Assembly: GCA_032718865.1 (NCBI GenBank)
Contig: JALUTQ010000005.1
Coordinates: 992,001 to 1,056,000, forward strand
From: Tilletia caries
Lineage: Eukaryota; Basidiomycota; Exobasidiomycetes; Tilletiales; Tilletiaceae
Length of the DNA: 64,000 nt
Reading direction: 5' to 3'
Below are positions 19,610-30,492 of the stretch, piece after piece. How positions within the stretch are numbered: the first letter of the stretch is position 1; the number at the start of each line of letters is the position of its first letter. The position numbers were made by a program, and so were the translations under genes. The notes under the pieces are model-generated. The model was not told where the DNA came from. It worked only from the letters and a program-made list of their open reading frames with translations, and did no database searches.

Positions 19610-21127
19610 TCACAGGCGCTTGATGACGGCCTCTGTGAAGGCGCGAGTGCCGAGTGATCCGCCAAGGTCACCAGTGCGCGAGCCAGCGGCGATGGCGGCG
19701 AAGATAGCCTTTTCGATTTGGTCCGCCTTGTCGAAGAGCTGCATATGCCGGAGCACTGTTTTCGAAAAGGGAGAGGGTTGAGAAAGGGAGAACGTGAGCA
19801 AGCTTCAGACTTTCAAGGCAAGGAGAGGAGATGAAGGCGGGATATTGTGAAGCTCTACGTACTCATGATGGAGGACAGGAGGAGGGCTGTGGGGTTGGCC
19901 TTGTCTTGACCAGCAATATCCGGCGCTGAGCCGTGGACGGCCTCAAAGATTGAAGCGTCCTTGCCGATGTTTCCCGAGGGGGTAAGACCGAGACCACCGA
20001 TGAGACCAGCGCACATGTCGGAGAGAATGTCACCGTACAGGTTGGGCATGACCATGACGCGATCCGCGTACGGTGCGGGGTCCTGGACGATGCGCAAGCA
20101 AGCGCGATCGAGCAAATCCTCGTCGTACGCGATCTCGGGATATTCCTTGGCGACCTGGCGACAGGCGTGAAGGAACATACCGTCGGACATCTTCATAATG
20201 TTGGCCTTGTGGACCGCGGTCACGCGCTTGCGGCCATTCTCATTAGCGTGGTGGAAGGCGTAGCGAGCGACGCGCTCGGAAGCTTCATAGGTGATGAGCT
20301 TGATGGACTGGACGACGCCGTCGACAATCTCATGCTCGATGCCGGAGTACTCGCCCTCGGTGTTCTCTCGAATAAGGACAGTGTCGACGTTGTCATAGGG
20401 AGTCTTGAAACCTTCAATGGATCGACAGGGTCGGACGTTGGCGAAGAGTTGGAAGGTTCGTCTGAGGGTGAGGTTGAGAGAGACGTGGCCTTTGCCGATA
20501 GGTGTCGCAAGAGGGCCTGAGAACACGAGCATACAACAAAAGAAACAAGGGGCGCGAGGGTCAGAAACTGAATCAAAGGAACGCGTGTGCGGAGCGTCGC
20601 CCCGGCGACAATCTCACCCTTGAGCGCGATGGTGTTCTTCTTGACGCTAACGATGGATTCCTCCGGAATGGTCGACTTTCCATCCTTGATGAAAGGTGTC
20701 ACACTGATGGACTCCCACTGGAGCGCGAGGTGTATCGAAGTATTTCAGCATTTGAGTATCCTGCACGCGACATTTGCAAGAGAAGGGAACACACCTTGAT
20801 GGGCACTTTAGCAGCGGTGTAGATGTCCTTCACGGCCGTGGCAACCTCGGGACCGATACCATCACCTTCGATGAGAGATACGGTGAACATGCCATCCTTG
20901 CCCTGGAGCTTGTCCTTCTGGTATGCGGACGATGGTGGTTCCGCGGCCCGTGCGTATGCCGAAGCAGAGAAGGCGCGGATGGCAGACGACGTTGACGCTG
21001 ATGAGGCGGAGACGGGGCGCAGACTGGCGTAGAAAGACGCGGTGCATCCGTTGCGCGCGCCGGCCAAGGTCTTTCCTGACCTGGTAGCTGCTGAGGCGAA
21101 GGACGTGAGGGAGACGGGCGACAACAT
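19610..21127 (-). CDS. IDH2: NAD+-isocitrate dehydrogenase, catalytic (IDH2-type) subunit, mitochondrial
   Basis: Minus-strand exons 21127-20795, 20717-20618, 20516-19863 and 19755-19610 join in frame to 410 residues. Residues 1 to about 65 are a Ser/Ala/Arg-rich mitochondrial presequence ([19 protein letters not shown]). The enzyme core follows: [35 protein letters not shown] (substrate-binding serine and arginines), [15 protein letters not shown], the metal-binding [39 protein letters not shown] and the end FTEAVIKRL. It oxidatively decarboxylates isocitrate to 2-oxoglutarate in the TCA cycle as part of a hetero-oligomer with the IDH1-type regulatory subunit. Closer to the catalytic Idh2/alpha chain than to the regulatory chain by the [18 protein letters not shown] segment. 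The upstream in-frame reading beyond 21127 lacks presequence character, so that ATG was chosen. It is divergent from the PhzF-like gene. Confidence 0.93.
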
Positions 21128-21438
21128 GACGGGATCGTTCCAGGTCTTTGCGCGCGAGCCACAGGCAAGAATCCGCCAGCGACGCGAAGGAGGAAGAACA
21201 TAGAGACAGTCAGCGAGATGCCCACTCGTACGGAGCGCGTCGCTACCCGTCAGAGGACGACTCACCTTGACTCTGGTGGGAATGAAGCGGGTGGAGACTG
21301 TAGAGATGAATGGATGCGCTCAAGGCAGAACGGTCTTCGCTCGCTATGGCCACCTGTCGGCGATCTTGCGGCTTCCGACAAATTGCCGCTATCTTCGATA
21401 AGAGCTGATTACGTAATATCTCAAGTCGACGATGCATG

Positions 21439-21483
21439 TTGACGCCTGACGGCTTGACGCCTGACGGCTTGACGCCTGACGGG
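21439..21483. repeat. 15-bp tandem repeat built of TGACGCC/TGACGGC heptamers
   Basis: Three copies of TTGACGCCTGACGGC in the divergent promoter between the isocitrate dehydrogenase and PhzF-like genes. The unit contains the TGACGCC heptamer also found (reverse strand) at 17935. Confidence 0.9.
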
Positions 21484-21815
21484 GACTTGGGAGCGTTGAG
21501 GTGGAAGAGGGAAGGACAGAGGACGCTGAAGCGTTGAAGCGCGTCGCCGCGTGCGTGAGTGGTGCTGCGTGGCGGAGCGGCGAGGGTCGTGGCTCGTAGA
21601 TGTGGGCCGCGGGAAGCCATCATACTCGTTGTCCCTGACAGGACTCCGGATGGCTCGAGTCATCCTTCCACCAACGTCTTCTTGCAGAGTGGCCCTCGGT
21701 GACACTGCTCGACCTTTCGCTCACCTCTTCTTCCAGATTCCCTTTCCCTATCCCTGTCTGTCCACTAACCATATCCTTTAACACACAACTTTTTGCTTCG
21801 GCAGCTTCACTCGAC

Positions 21816-22990
21816 ATGACTGCCGCTTCCCGTCAACGCGATTACGCTGTATACGACGTTTTCACAGCAGTCGGACTGAAGGGCAACCCGGTGGCCGTTG
21901 TGGTCGACTCTTCCGGCCTTCTCGATGACGAGGAAGCAAAGCTCAACTTCGCCAGGTGGACGAATCTGTCCGAGACGGTCTTTCTCTACCCTCCCACCCA
22001 CCCGGAGGCCGACTACAAGGTCGAGATCTTTACCCCGTTATACCGACTTCCCTTCGCAGGACATCCCACGCTTGGCAGTGCATACGCGTGGCTAGCTGCC
22101 GGAGGCACGCCGAAGCGCGAAGGCTTTGTGACGCAGGAATGCGACATCGGTCTCGTACAAATCAAAAGCACGCCGGCTACAGAAAGTGGTTCAAAGGATT
22201 TCCGACTCGCCTTTGCCGCTCCTCCTTTCATCAAGGAAGGGGAGGTCGATCCTGCCCTGCCTGACCGGATCTGCTCTACTTTGAAGCTGGACCCAAAGAC
22301 CGACGTCCTCGGAGCGCGTGTCATCGACAATGGACCTGGTTGGATCGGCGTGCACGTCAAGGATGCCTCCATCGTGCTGAATCAGGTACCCCCGGCCGCT
22401 GGCATTGATTTCGGGAATCTCGGGGGCGCTCTCGTTGGCATCGTCGGAGAATACAAGTACTCGGAGCCAGCTGCCGCGCGTGAGCAGCGTCCGATGTTCG
22501 AGCTGCGTGCCTTCGTGAGCGGCACATCACACTTCGAAGGTGAGTGGCTAAGCTCACAATGAACGCACACACATCTTAGACGCTCACTTCACATCCTTAT
22601 TTCAGATCCTGTGACAGGATCCCTCAAGTACGTCGGATGCCTTCCTCCACTTTTGGCTGTCCTCCATTCTGGCACCGCTTGCTGACCTGCTGCTCTTGAT
22701 GTCGCTCCAACCCCGGCAGTGCGGGGGTGGCTCAGTGGCTGATTTCTGCAGGGAAAGCCCCGGCAGAAGGATACCTGGCCTCTCAGGGGTTCCATCGCTC
22801 GCGCCAAGGTCTCGTGTACATCCAGACAGACGAACAGGCTCTCGCCACGCAGGCCGAGAGTGGCACGATTTGGGTTGGCGGCGATGCTGTGCGCGTAGTC
22901 GAGGGACGGTGCGGATCTGAGCAGGGCGTACACGGAGCAACTTTTGCAGCAAACATTATTGTCCGATCCGTTCTCGGGGCGGAAGGATAG
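21816..22990 (+). CDS. PhzF-family isomerase/epimerase-like protein
   Basis: Exons 21816-22539, 22606-22627 (22 nt) and 22720-22990 splice in frame to 338 residues. Start: DYAVYDVFTAVGLKGNPVAV is the usual PhzF opening, and NLSETVFLYPP carries the glutamate (residue 53) that is the general acid/base in PhzF. FTPLYRLPFAGHPTLGSA is the first-domain glycine motif; EDPVTGSLNAGVAQWL, split over all three exons, is the matching motif of the second domain, and IWVGGDAVRVVEG ends the fold. Family members have a diaminopimelate-epimerase-like fold and act on small molecules (PhzF isomerises dihydro-hydroxyanthranilate). No phenazine genes are nearby, so the substrate in this fungus is unknown. The ATG at 21816 begins the domain; a longer in-frame start at 21699 reads a C/T-rich leader. 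Confidence 0.88.
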
Positions 22991-24226
22991 CGTCTATTGC
23001 ACCAGACTTTGCAGTGCACTCCCAATAATAATAAGCGGTGTACGTTATGCAATGTACTCAGTCTCTACTTCCGAGATACACAATTGGAGCGTGGGGGGAG
23101 ATGTGATCTGGACATGGCGCATGGCGGGGCTGGCGGGGATAAGCCAACCTCTCCTTCTCGCAGCCACAATCCGGACACCCAGGGCGCAGCAAATTGGACA
23201 TTGCGCCAACATCAGCTGGTGGCTAGTCAAAAAGCTTGCGTTTTTCCGCCTTCCAGATCTGCGTCCCTCATCGAAGAGGCTCAAGGGGCTCTACGCGCTC
23301 TCCGGCTCAACACCCTTCCCTATACCTGAGGCTGTGGCGAGGCTTCACACTGGCCTTTCGGCGTATGGTCCTTCGAGCGTGTACATACCAACTACGAGCC
23401 ACAGTATTTCGCGTTCACGGCGAATCCTCTAGCGAGGGCGCTTGACGGCGGGCGGATTGTTCCAGTACACTTTTCCTGCTTCAAGGTCAGCTCCAAGGCT
23501 CCAAGCTTCAAACCTTCTCGACAAATCGTTCCGGTCGCGATTACATTGAAGCGTAGCAGTGACTGTGAGTATAGTGGGCTCTGGACTTCTGGTCTCGGGT
23601 TGTCCGCCAGGTGCCACGGCGTGGAGGCGTTTTACGAGGGCGCACCGAACTCCTCCCTGACGTTCTGGCCTCCTTCGTCGGATCGGTCGACACATATACA
23701 TATGCTCACTCCGATCATCGCGTTCCGATCTGATTTTTATCCCATATCCCACCCATCCGCCGGTTGCCTTCCTTCTTCTTTCATCTGCCTTCCTCCCCTT
23801 GGGATCAACGATCAAATCTGCCAGCGACGGCCAGCACGACTCATCAACGCATCAAAATCCGCTTCTAGCCCTGCTCTTGCCCTTCCATCATTCCAGCACG
23901 ACGGAACCGGCAAATCCCTCGTTCCTGGGTATTCACCTCATCTCATCTACCCTTACGCACGTACTCCAGCGATCATAACTCGCTTTGAACGCCGCCGAAA
24001 TTTATTGACAGCGAACAAGGAACGAACTCGTCCAGCAAGACTTCCGTCGTTGCCCACAGGCCCACCTTTGGACAAAGTTCGCCTCATCGACCCTGCGTAC
24101 GACGGCCGACGTCGACTGCATATATACATACTCGGTTTCCGCTTCTTTCTCGAGAGATCAGCGAGAGCCTCAAACGGTAAATCCATCCGTGAAAAGCTCC
24201 GGTCTGGATACAGACACCAAGAAAGC
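22991..24226. other. long promoter region of the Zn2Cys6 gene
   Basis: 1.2 kb without a supported gene. A 263-codon frame from 23546 runs across it but has no family features, crosses the TATA box and leader, and is more likely chance. Confidence 0.5.
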
Positions 24227-24400
24227 TATAAAAGGCAATTCACTCGGTCCCCCGTCAGCGCTTTGGCCCAATCCTTCTCTCTCCAGCTCGGGCGCTCTTA
24301 TTCGCCCGCAAGTACACGCGTTACCGCACCCAAGTGAGTGATTGTGCTGTCTCTCAAATCAAACTTTGACTGAGCTCATACTATCTGTCCAACTTCGCAG
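24227..24400 (+). promoter_or_regulatory. TATA box and 5'-UTR intron of the Zn2Cys6 gene
   Basis: TATAAAAG at 24227-24234 is followed by a leader with a likely intron at 24334-24400 (AAGTGAGT...TTCGCAG) ending 17 bp before the ATG at 24418. Leader introns near the start codon are common in fungi. Confidence 0.55.
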
Positions 24401-24417
24401 CGCCTCCAAAGAAAAAG

Positions 24418-27400
24418 ATGAACGCACAAACACCTGAATGGATCAACAGTGCCGCATCAAATTCAACAGCACAGCCACCTCCTGCTCGCTTGAAGCGCGT
24501 CGCAGTCACATCCTGTGATTCGTGCCGCCTCCGCAAGCTCAAGTGCAACGCCAAGGATTTGGCACCCGGAAAAAAGTGCGGGAGTTGCGAAAGGCACGAT
24601 TGGAAGTGTACATTCGACGACAGCAAAGATTCGCTGAGTCGGTCCACGATACGCATACGTCACAGGGCCCAACGGACCTCAAATCCGCCTCAGCCCGGTA
24701 CGTACCCGCACCACTTCATGATGGCGCCCCCGGATGCGGCCGGTGCCATGCCCCACCTGCCACATCATACCTACCTGGGCGGTATGGGCGCTGTTGGCCA
24801 GGCGGGCTCGATGGTGAACCTCAACAACGGCAACCCTTCTTCTAGCCATAATGGCTTTGCAGCCCTCGGAAATGGTTCGCACTTTTCCGAACAACTGTGG
24901 CCTGACGCGCAAACCCAGGCAGCCGGACCTTATGCACCCGTGAGTCTTATCATTATATTGTGTAGTCCTTTTCTGAATCCTAGTCTGACGTGGACTTGAA
25001 TTGTCACAGTCCTACGCGTGGACATCGGATCCAACATTTCCTGACGCACAAGCGCAGTTGCCGTTCGTGGAGGGATTGAGCCAGATGACTGCACCTGCAA
25101 CCTTACAAAGTGTCGCCGTCGATTTCACGTCTCCATCATTCGCAACGCTTTCCCTGCCCAGCACATTAACGGAGCCACAAACAGGCTACTCACGGGAGGT
25201 TACATACCGAGATCTAACCGAGATCTTGCTCATGCGTTTCTACGGAGACTCCACTTCAAGCGCGTACATCTTGCCACGGAGGGACCTTTTTCGTCGCTAC
25301 TTCACTGGCTCGCCTGCTCCGTTGCCAGAGTACCTTCTACAGACTTTGCTTGCGGCCTCAGCGTTCCTTCCCACGACGAAGGAACCGGAACTGTTCGCCT
25401 GGCGGCCGCACGGCTGGAGCGTCGCGATCAAATCGGTACAAACGCGACTGCGGAGTCACGTTCCCGCTGACCTGCATCTGATCCAAGCGCTGCTCCTCCT
25501 CGGCAGCAGCTGGGTTGGAGATCCTGATGACAGCGAGCGCGCTGTCATATTGGAAATGGCTTTCCGACTGTCGTTGAGCATCGGACTCAACACGCTCAAC
25601 GGAGCTGGGATCGACCCGTACGAGCGTTCGTCGCGTATCATGCTCTTCTGGAACATGTACGTGCTGGATCGCATGCTCCTCATCGCAACAAATCGCCCGG
25701 TGATCCTCAGTCGAATTGCGCACGATGTGCCTGCGCCTACGGCGATGGACGCCAACATCATTGCATTGAGCGCCCGCGACGATCGATCCACGCAAAGCGA
25801 CGAGCACCTATGGATCCAGCGACAGCTGGTAGCGTTCATTGCTCTCGCCAATATTCTGGAGGAGACTCATAGCACCCTGCATGTGATTCGCCAGTCGGCG
25901 CCCAGCACACTAGCTGATGTTCTGCGTCATATCTCGCCTGTCGAAGCCTCCCTCGAGACATGGTGCAAGGAAAACAAGCTGCTCTTGCGAGAGACGGCAG
26001 CTGCCCATGGACCGCTCTGCCAGAACTTGACCGAGTCCATGGTGGCACAACTTCATCACTGCCAGCTTCAGCTTTATTCGGCGCCCATCCGGTTCGAGGT
26101 CCAGAAGGCCAGCTCGCTTCCCATGTACTTCGATCCGTCGAACAACAAAAGTTTGACCGCTTGCGTCGAATCGGCCTGGTACCTGATCCAGCAGCCTCTC
26201 GTCAATCACGACCCATCCGCAGCCATGCAGGCCATCTTGCCGGACAGCAAGCCGGTCACGCACTTCAACGTGGCGAACTACGCTGTCCTACGCGCCGCCC
26301 AATTCCTCCGACTCTTGAGCTGCACCTGGGCAGAATGGAGGGCGGGCCGAGGATTGCAGGAATACACTCCTCGCAACGCTGTCGAGTTTGCTGTGGCTGC
26401 TCAAGCTCCTTACGGCGATGTCAACGTCCTTCAACATCAGCAGGTCATGGCGGCGCGACAGCACAGCTTTAGTCAACCTCACCACTCCCTTCCACCGGAG
26501 TGGAAACATTCGCCACACAGGAACAGTATCCCTCTGGCGCCAGTTCCGGAGGCCATTCCTCAAGGACCCGCAGTGCAACTCTACCAGCCAGTCCCGCAAT
26601 CAGAACCAGCGGCGCCGGATTTCATGGCGGCACTGAGTGGCTATCAAGTGTCTCAAAGCACCGCGAATGCACTCCCACCGGAACCTCTCATGCCTATGCT
26701 GAGTGCTCCCTCGACGACATCATCGCTAACGGCTGTTAGTCCCGAGCAAGGCCAAACACCCGTCTCTAGACAGGGGAGCCTTTCAAAGGACGACAACACA
26801 GGCGATGCTGGGATGCCATTCAAGCTTCCAGAAGTCCAACCGCTCGCGCGACCTCCAAGCACGGCCAAGCGTACTGGCCGAAAAGAAGCTCCCAAACCTC
26901 TCAACTTGAGCGTGTCCAAGAACGGAAAGTCTAAGCTTGCTGCGAAGCGAAAGCGCGAAGTCAGCTTCATAGTCACAGATACGGACGAGGACCGAGCCAC
27001 GAAGCTCGTCAAAGAGGACTCGGACAAGGTGGATGCGAACGATGCTCCCGCGAACGCCGACGATTCAATAGAGACCAGCAACGGCGGGGCTCTTCTGGAT
27101 GTGCTTCCTCGAACAGCGCGGCTGGATACGGCTACGCTCCAGTCCTTCGCCTTCCCGTTGACACCGGCACGGTTCTTGTTCGACGCTACCGAGATCGATC
27201 TGAACTGTTGGAACTGGTCGGCACAGGAGGGTCAGGACAACAGGCATCTCGAGGGCACATCATCTTCTGGCCAGGCTCCTGCTCCCACGACAACTTCGAA
27301 CGCGACAGAAGCTGAGGCTGCCGAAGAGGAGGGAACGAATGAATATGAGGAGGAGGGTGATTGGGAGGAGGAGGAAGTGGACGTGGACCAGCAGGGCCAG

Positions 27401-27922
27401 GCACAGCTCCAGGGTGCCTCCGAGACGACATATCCTGCCGGAACCAATCTACTTGCGCCAGCTGCAGGCCCCTCGAGCGCGGTTCAGTACGCCAACGACA
27501 CACTCGCACCTTTCAACATGCCCTTCACGCCTTCGCTCGGCAACTTTGGTGCCACTGCAGCCATGATGACACCTCTCCGGACCGAGTACATGTCCAACTT
27601 TCAGGCGGCTTTCTTGCCGCCCTCCTCGACGACTTTTCCGGTCAACAACGACCAGTCTGCTTCATCATCTCGAGCCCTGGACAATTTCACCGACGGCTTG
27701 GATCTGTCCGTGTTCGGGTTGAAGGGCCTGGACGGGCTTGACCCGCTACAGGGCATCTTTTCGAGCTTGTCGGCGTCCGACTTTGCCGGTCTGAGCAACA
27801 TGCCATCGCAGGGAGGCGATCACTCGGGCCTGGGCGGATCTGCGGCGATGGAGTTTTCGACCTCGTGGCTGGACGCGTTCAAGCCAACGCCGTCTTCTGG
27901 CTCTGGCAACGTACAGCCATGA
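24418..27922 (+). CDS. Zn2Cys6 binuclear-cluster transcription factor
   Basis: Exons 24418-24939 and 25010-27922 (70-nt intron) encode 1144 residues. The zinc cluster is complete, with cysteines at 33, 36, 43, 54, 57 and 64 (C-x2-C-x6-C-x10-C-x2-C-x6-C); basic residues lie between. A fungal-specific transcription factor middle domain spans roughly residues 230-600, with YRDLTEILLMRFY, the ASAFLPTTKEPELFAW region, LSIGLNTLNGAG and ILFWNMYVLDRMLL-like helices typical of PF04082. The C-terminal 450 residues are low complexity, with Lys/Arg-rich NLS candidates (KRKREVSF near residue 818) and an acidic block around residue 950 (YEEEGDWEEEEVDVD) that could activate transcription. Target genes are unknown; no metabolic gene cluster surrounds it. 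A further small intron just after the zinc cluster cannot be excluded. Confidence 0.9.
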
Positions 27923-28218
27923 TATGACCTTATGGAGCTCACCTTGGCAGCAATGACTCCGATACTTTATGACTCCAGTTGTTGCAGTTAAATACCTGAA
28001 TTTCTTCGTACCGCCAGCACCATAACACAGCAATGCCATAGACCCCTTTATTGTCGTGTACCCGTGCTTCTGACAGAGCGTGAGTCGGTGAGGTGAAGCG
28101 CGTTACAGATGACTCGGAAAGGAGAGCCGATCTGATGATGGCACCGAAGAGTCGAGTCCATTCCTTGTCCTGCATCCACTGCCTGGTCTCCTCCAACTCG
28201 ACCTCGCGCCTACATACA

Positions 28219-28226
28219 TATAAAAA
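28219..28226 (+). promoter_or_regulatory. TATA box of the F-box gene
   Basis: TATAAAAA located 88 bp upstream of the ATG at 28307. Confidence 0.55.
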
Positions 28227-28306
28227 GCACAACACCTACGCGATTTCACAGATCCATCCATCGATCCATCGATCCCAACCCCTCCCAAGCTTGGTTCCTC
28301 GCAAAG

Positions 28307-29482
28307 ATGTCGACTTCACTGCTGTTGACAGCGCTGACAAACAGACTAGCAGCTGGTTCGCTCAACAATGGCGGCGGCGCGCAGCAAGATGCCACACCTG
28401 AAGGCAGCGAACAGCAACTGACGGAGTGGGAAAACATATCACACGTCAGCGACGACGAGCTTGTAGGTGAGTGTCTGCCTCGGAAAGTCTTGTCCAGTCC
28501 GGATTCATGCTTGGTACTGACCTGTCGATTCTTACGCAGACGTGATGTCCCTGCCTGGCACGGCGCCCGGCACACCGCGCAGTACCAGCAGACCGTCCTC
28601 GCCGCCGGCAGGAAGTCGGGCAGATGGATCACCTACGAAGTCATCTTCACGAAGTCGCAGCGTGATCGCAGGGGGTGCTGCTGCTGTCAAGACGAAGTCA
28701 AAGACGGATCCCTTGCGGTCTTTACCCTCCGAGGTGAGTTGGCCTTGAATGCCTAGGATGATGCTTCTTGTGCAATGGTACTGAATACATGCGCTTTCTC
28801 CTCGCTCCTCTGTGTCCGTGACTTTCCTTCATCCGCGTCTTCCTTCGCCTTTTCTGCCTTTCCTCAGGTCGCTCAACGCATCTTCCTTCAACTCAGCATT
28901 CCGTCCTTGATCTCCTGCTCTGCAGTCAGCAAGCGGTGGCGACGCAGCGCAACCCTCAACTTCTGCTGGTTCAAGTACTCGCAAGCCTTTGACCCCATCG
29001 AACACGTCGACTTCTTCTTGACCATCCCACCTCCTGCCCTGTTTCAACCTTCATCCTCCTTGAACCCCGCGGACACGGCGATTCGGGCCGGCAACAGCAG
29101 CAGCCCTACTACAGCAGCGGCAGCGGCGATGTGGACCCGCCGCGAGTCGCGAACGGACTGGAAGTTGACTTTCGCCAAGCAGGTCCGCATGGCCCGACGA
29201 GACCTCGAACGACCGGACGTAATCGGCGGCGGAGGCATCCTCAGCGCCGGCGGCTCCGGCTACTCGACTCCCTCACGCAGGACCGAGCGACTGGCGGCCG
29301 AGGGCGTGCTCACGAATACGGAGCGGCGTCAGCAGCAGTGGTCTGGCGAGGCCTCGTCGGCTGGGTACAGCAAGACGGAGATGAGGGGTCACTACAAGTC
29401 GCAGGGCTCGAGGGGTGGCAAAGTCAAGGGCAAGTCGGGTAAGGGCGGTACTCGGGCAGGCCATGATAGTCTGTGGGAGTGA
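28307..29482 (+). CDS. F-box-like protein
   Basis: Exons 28307-28466, 28540-28733 and 28868-29482 join in frame to 322 residues. The F-box sits across the second junction: LPSE followed by VAQRIFLQLSIPSLISCSAVSKRWRRSA (shown in part), the classic pattern of leucines, C..VSKRW. F-box proteins bind Skp1 and bring substrates to SCF ubiquitin ligases. The preceding part is Ser/Pro-rich linker with many SP/TP sites. After the F-box comes WKLTFAKQVRMARRDLERPD, then a Gly/Ser/Lys-rich tail (GKVKGKSGKGG). There are no leucine-rich or WD repeats, so the substrate-recruiting part is not recognisable. The frame and F-box are clear; the biological target is not. Confidence 0.75.
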
Positions 29483-30492
29483 ACGACCCGCGCCGAAGGT
29501 CCTACCGAACCAAGCGAAAAAGGGAGCGGGTCTTCCTCAACTTGGGTCCGTGAGCAGGGGGACGGTATCCAACGGCGACTTCTCCACGGCACGACCGCAT
29601 TCTTGACCCCAATTTGCTTCACGCGGGCTCCCAACAAGCCTGAAGCCTGAAGCACCCCAATCTCGTCTACGTTTCTCCTCGATCGCGACAGACTTCCCCT
29701 TGCCCCAATCGGCCTTGTAGCTCTTCTCCTGCCTCGTCCAACTGTATCACCACCATCCTGGGCTCGTTTTCGTGTCTCCCAAAGGCTTTGCTTGCATCGT
29801 TTGACATGCCAACCACGTCTTCTTTCTTTTCTGCAGCATGTATCCCCATCTCAACATCGATGTGTGGGGGGGAAGGGGGATGTTGCTTTGCACTCTCTTT
29901 TTTGTTTGTACAGCGAAAAGCCTACTGGGGACGAGGCGGGGGTTGGGGAGGAGGGGCAAGGAAGAAGGGAACACTGGTGTAAAGGGGCGGAACGCGTGTA
30001 AAAGAAGTCAACGGAGCTCTCGGAACCGGGGGGACAAGAAAGGCGCGGGGGTTAGGTAGACGGGGTGGGGTAGGTAAGGTCAAAGCTAGGTAGGATGGAG
30101 AAGGACGACGACGATCCGCCTGATCATTGCCGTCCAGTGTGAACGCAGAAGCTGGAAAAAAAGGGTCGAGGAGGAAAGCTGGAGGCCGCCGACAAGATGG
30201 AGGACGAGGGTTGGAGGGAACATGCGATTTCACTAGTTTCGACGAGAGTAACCCTTCCAACTTCGATCCACATCACGAAACGAAAAAGGAGACAGGACGT
30301 CGGTACAGGGGGGGGGCGAGAGCTGAAAGGCCGTGGACTTGACTCGTTTCGAGGGCAGGGTTTTTCTCTTTTTTTGTTGGTTGTCGCGTATTGGACAAAT
30401 CTGCCCAAACTTCGTGAGTTCAGAACCAAAAGGGGTTCCGTCATCAAAACCGTCCGTGGGCGATTCGTAAAGAGCAGAAAGAAACAGGTGCT
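29483..30492. other. intergenic stretch between two convergent genes
   Basis: Lies between the 3' ends of the F-box gene (+) and the BET gene (-). G-rich on the + strand from about 29860 to 30330. No gene supported; it presumably carries both 3' UTRs. Confidence 0.5.

Noticed and set aside
23546..24337. 263-codon frame before the Zn2Cys6 gene
   Set aside because: Runs through the TATA box and leader intron donor, no family features; more likely promoter sequence that happens to lack stops.
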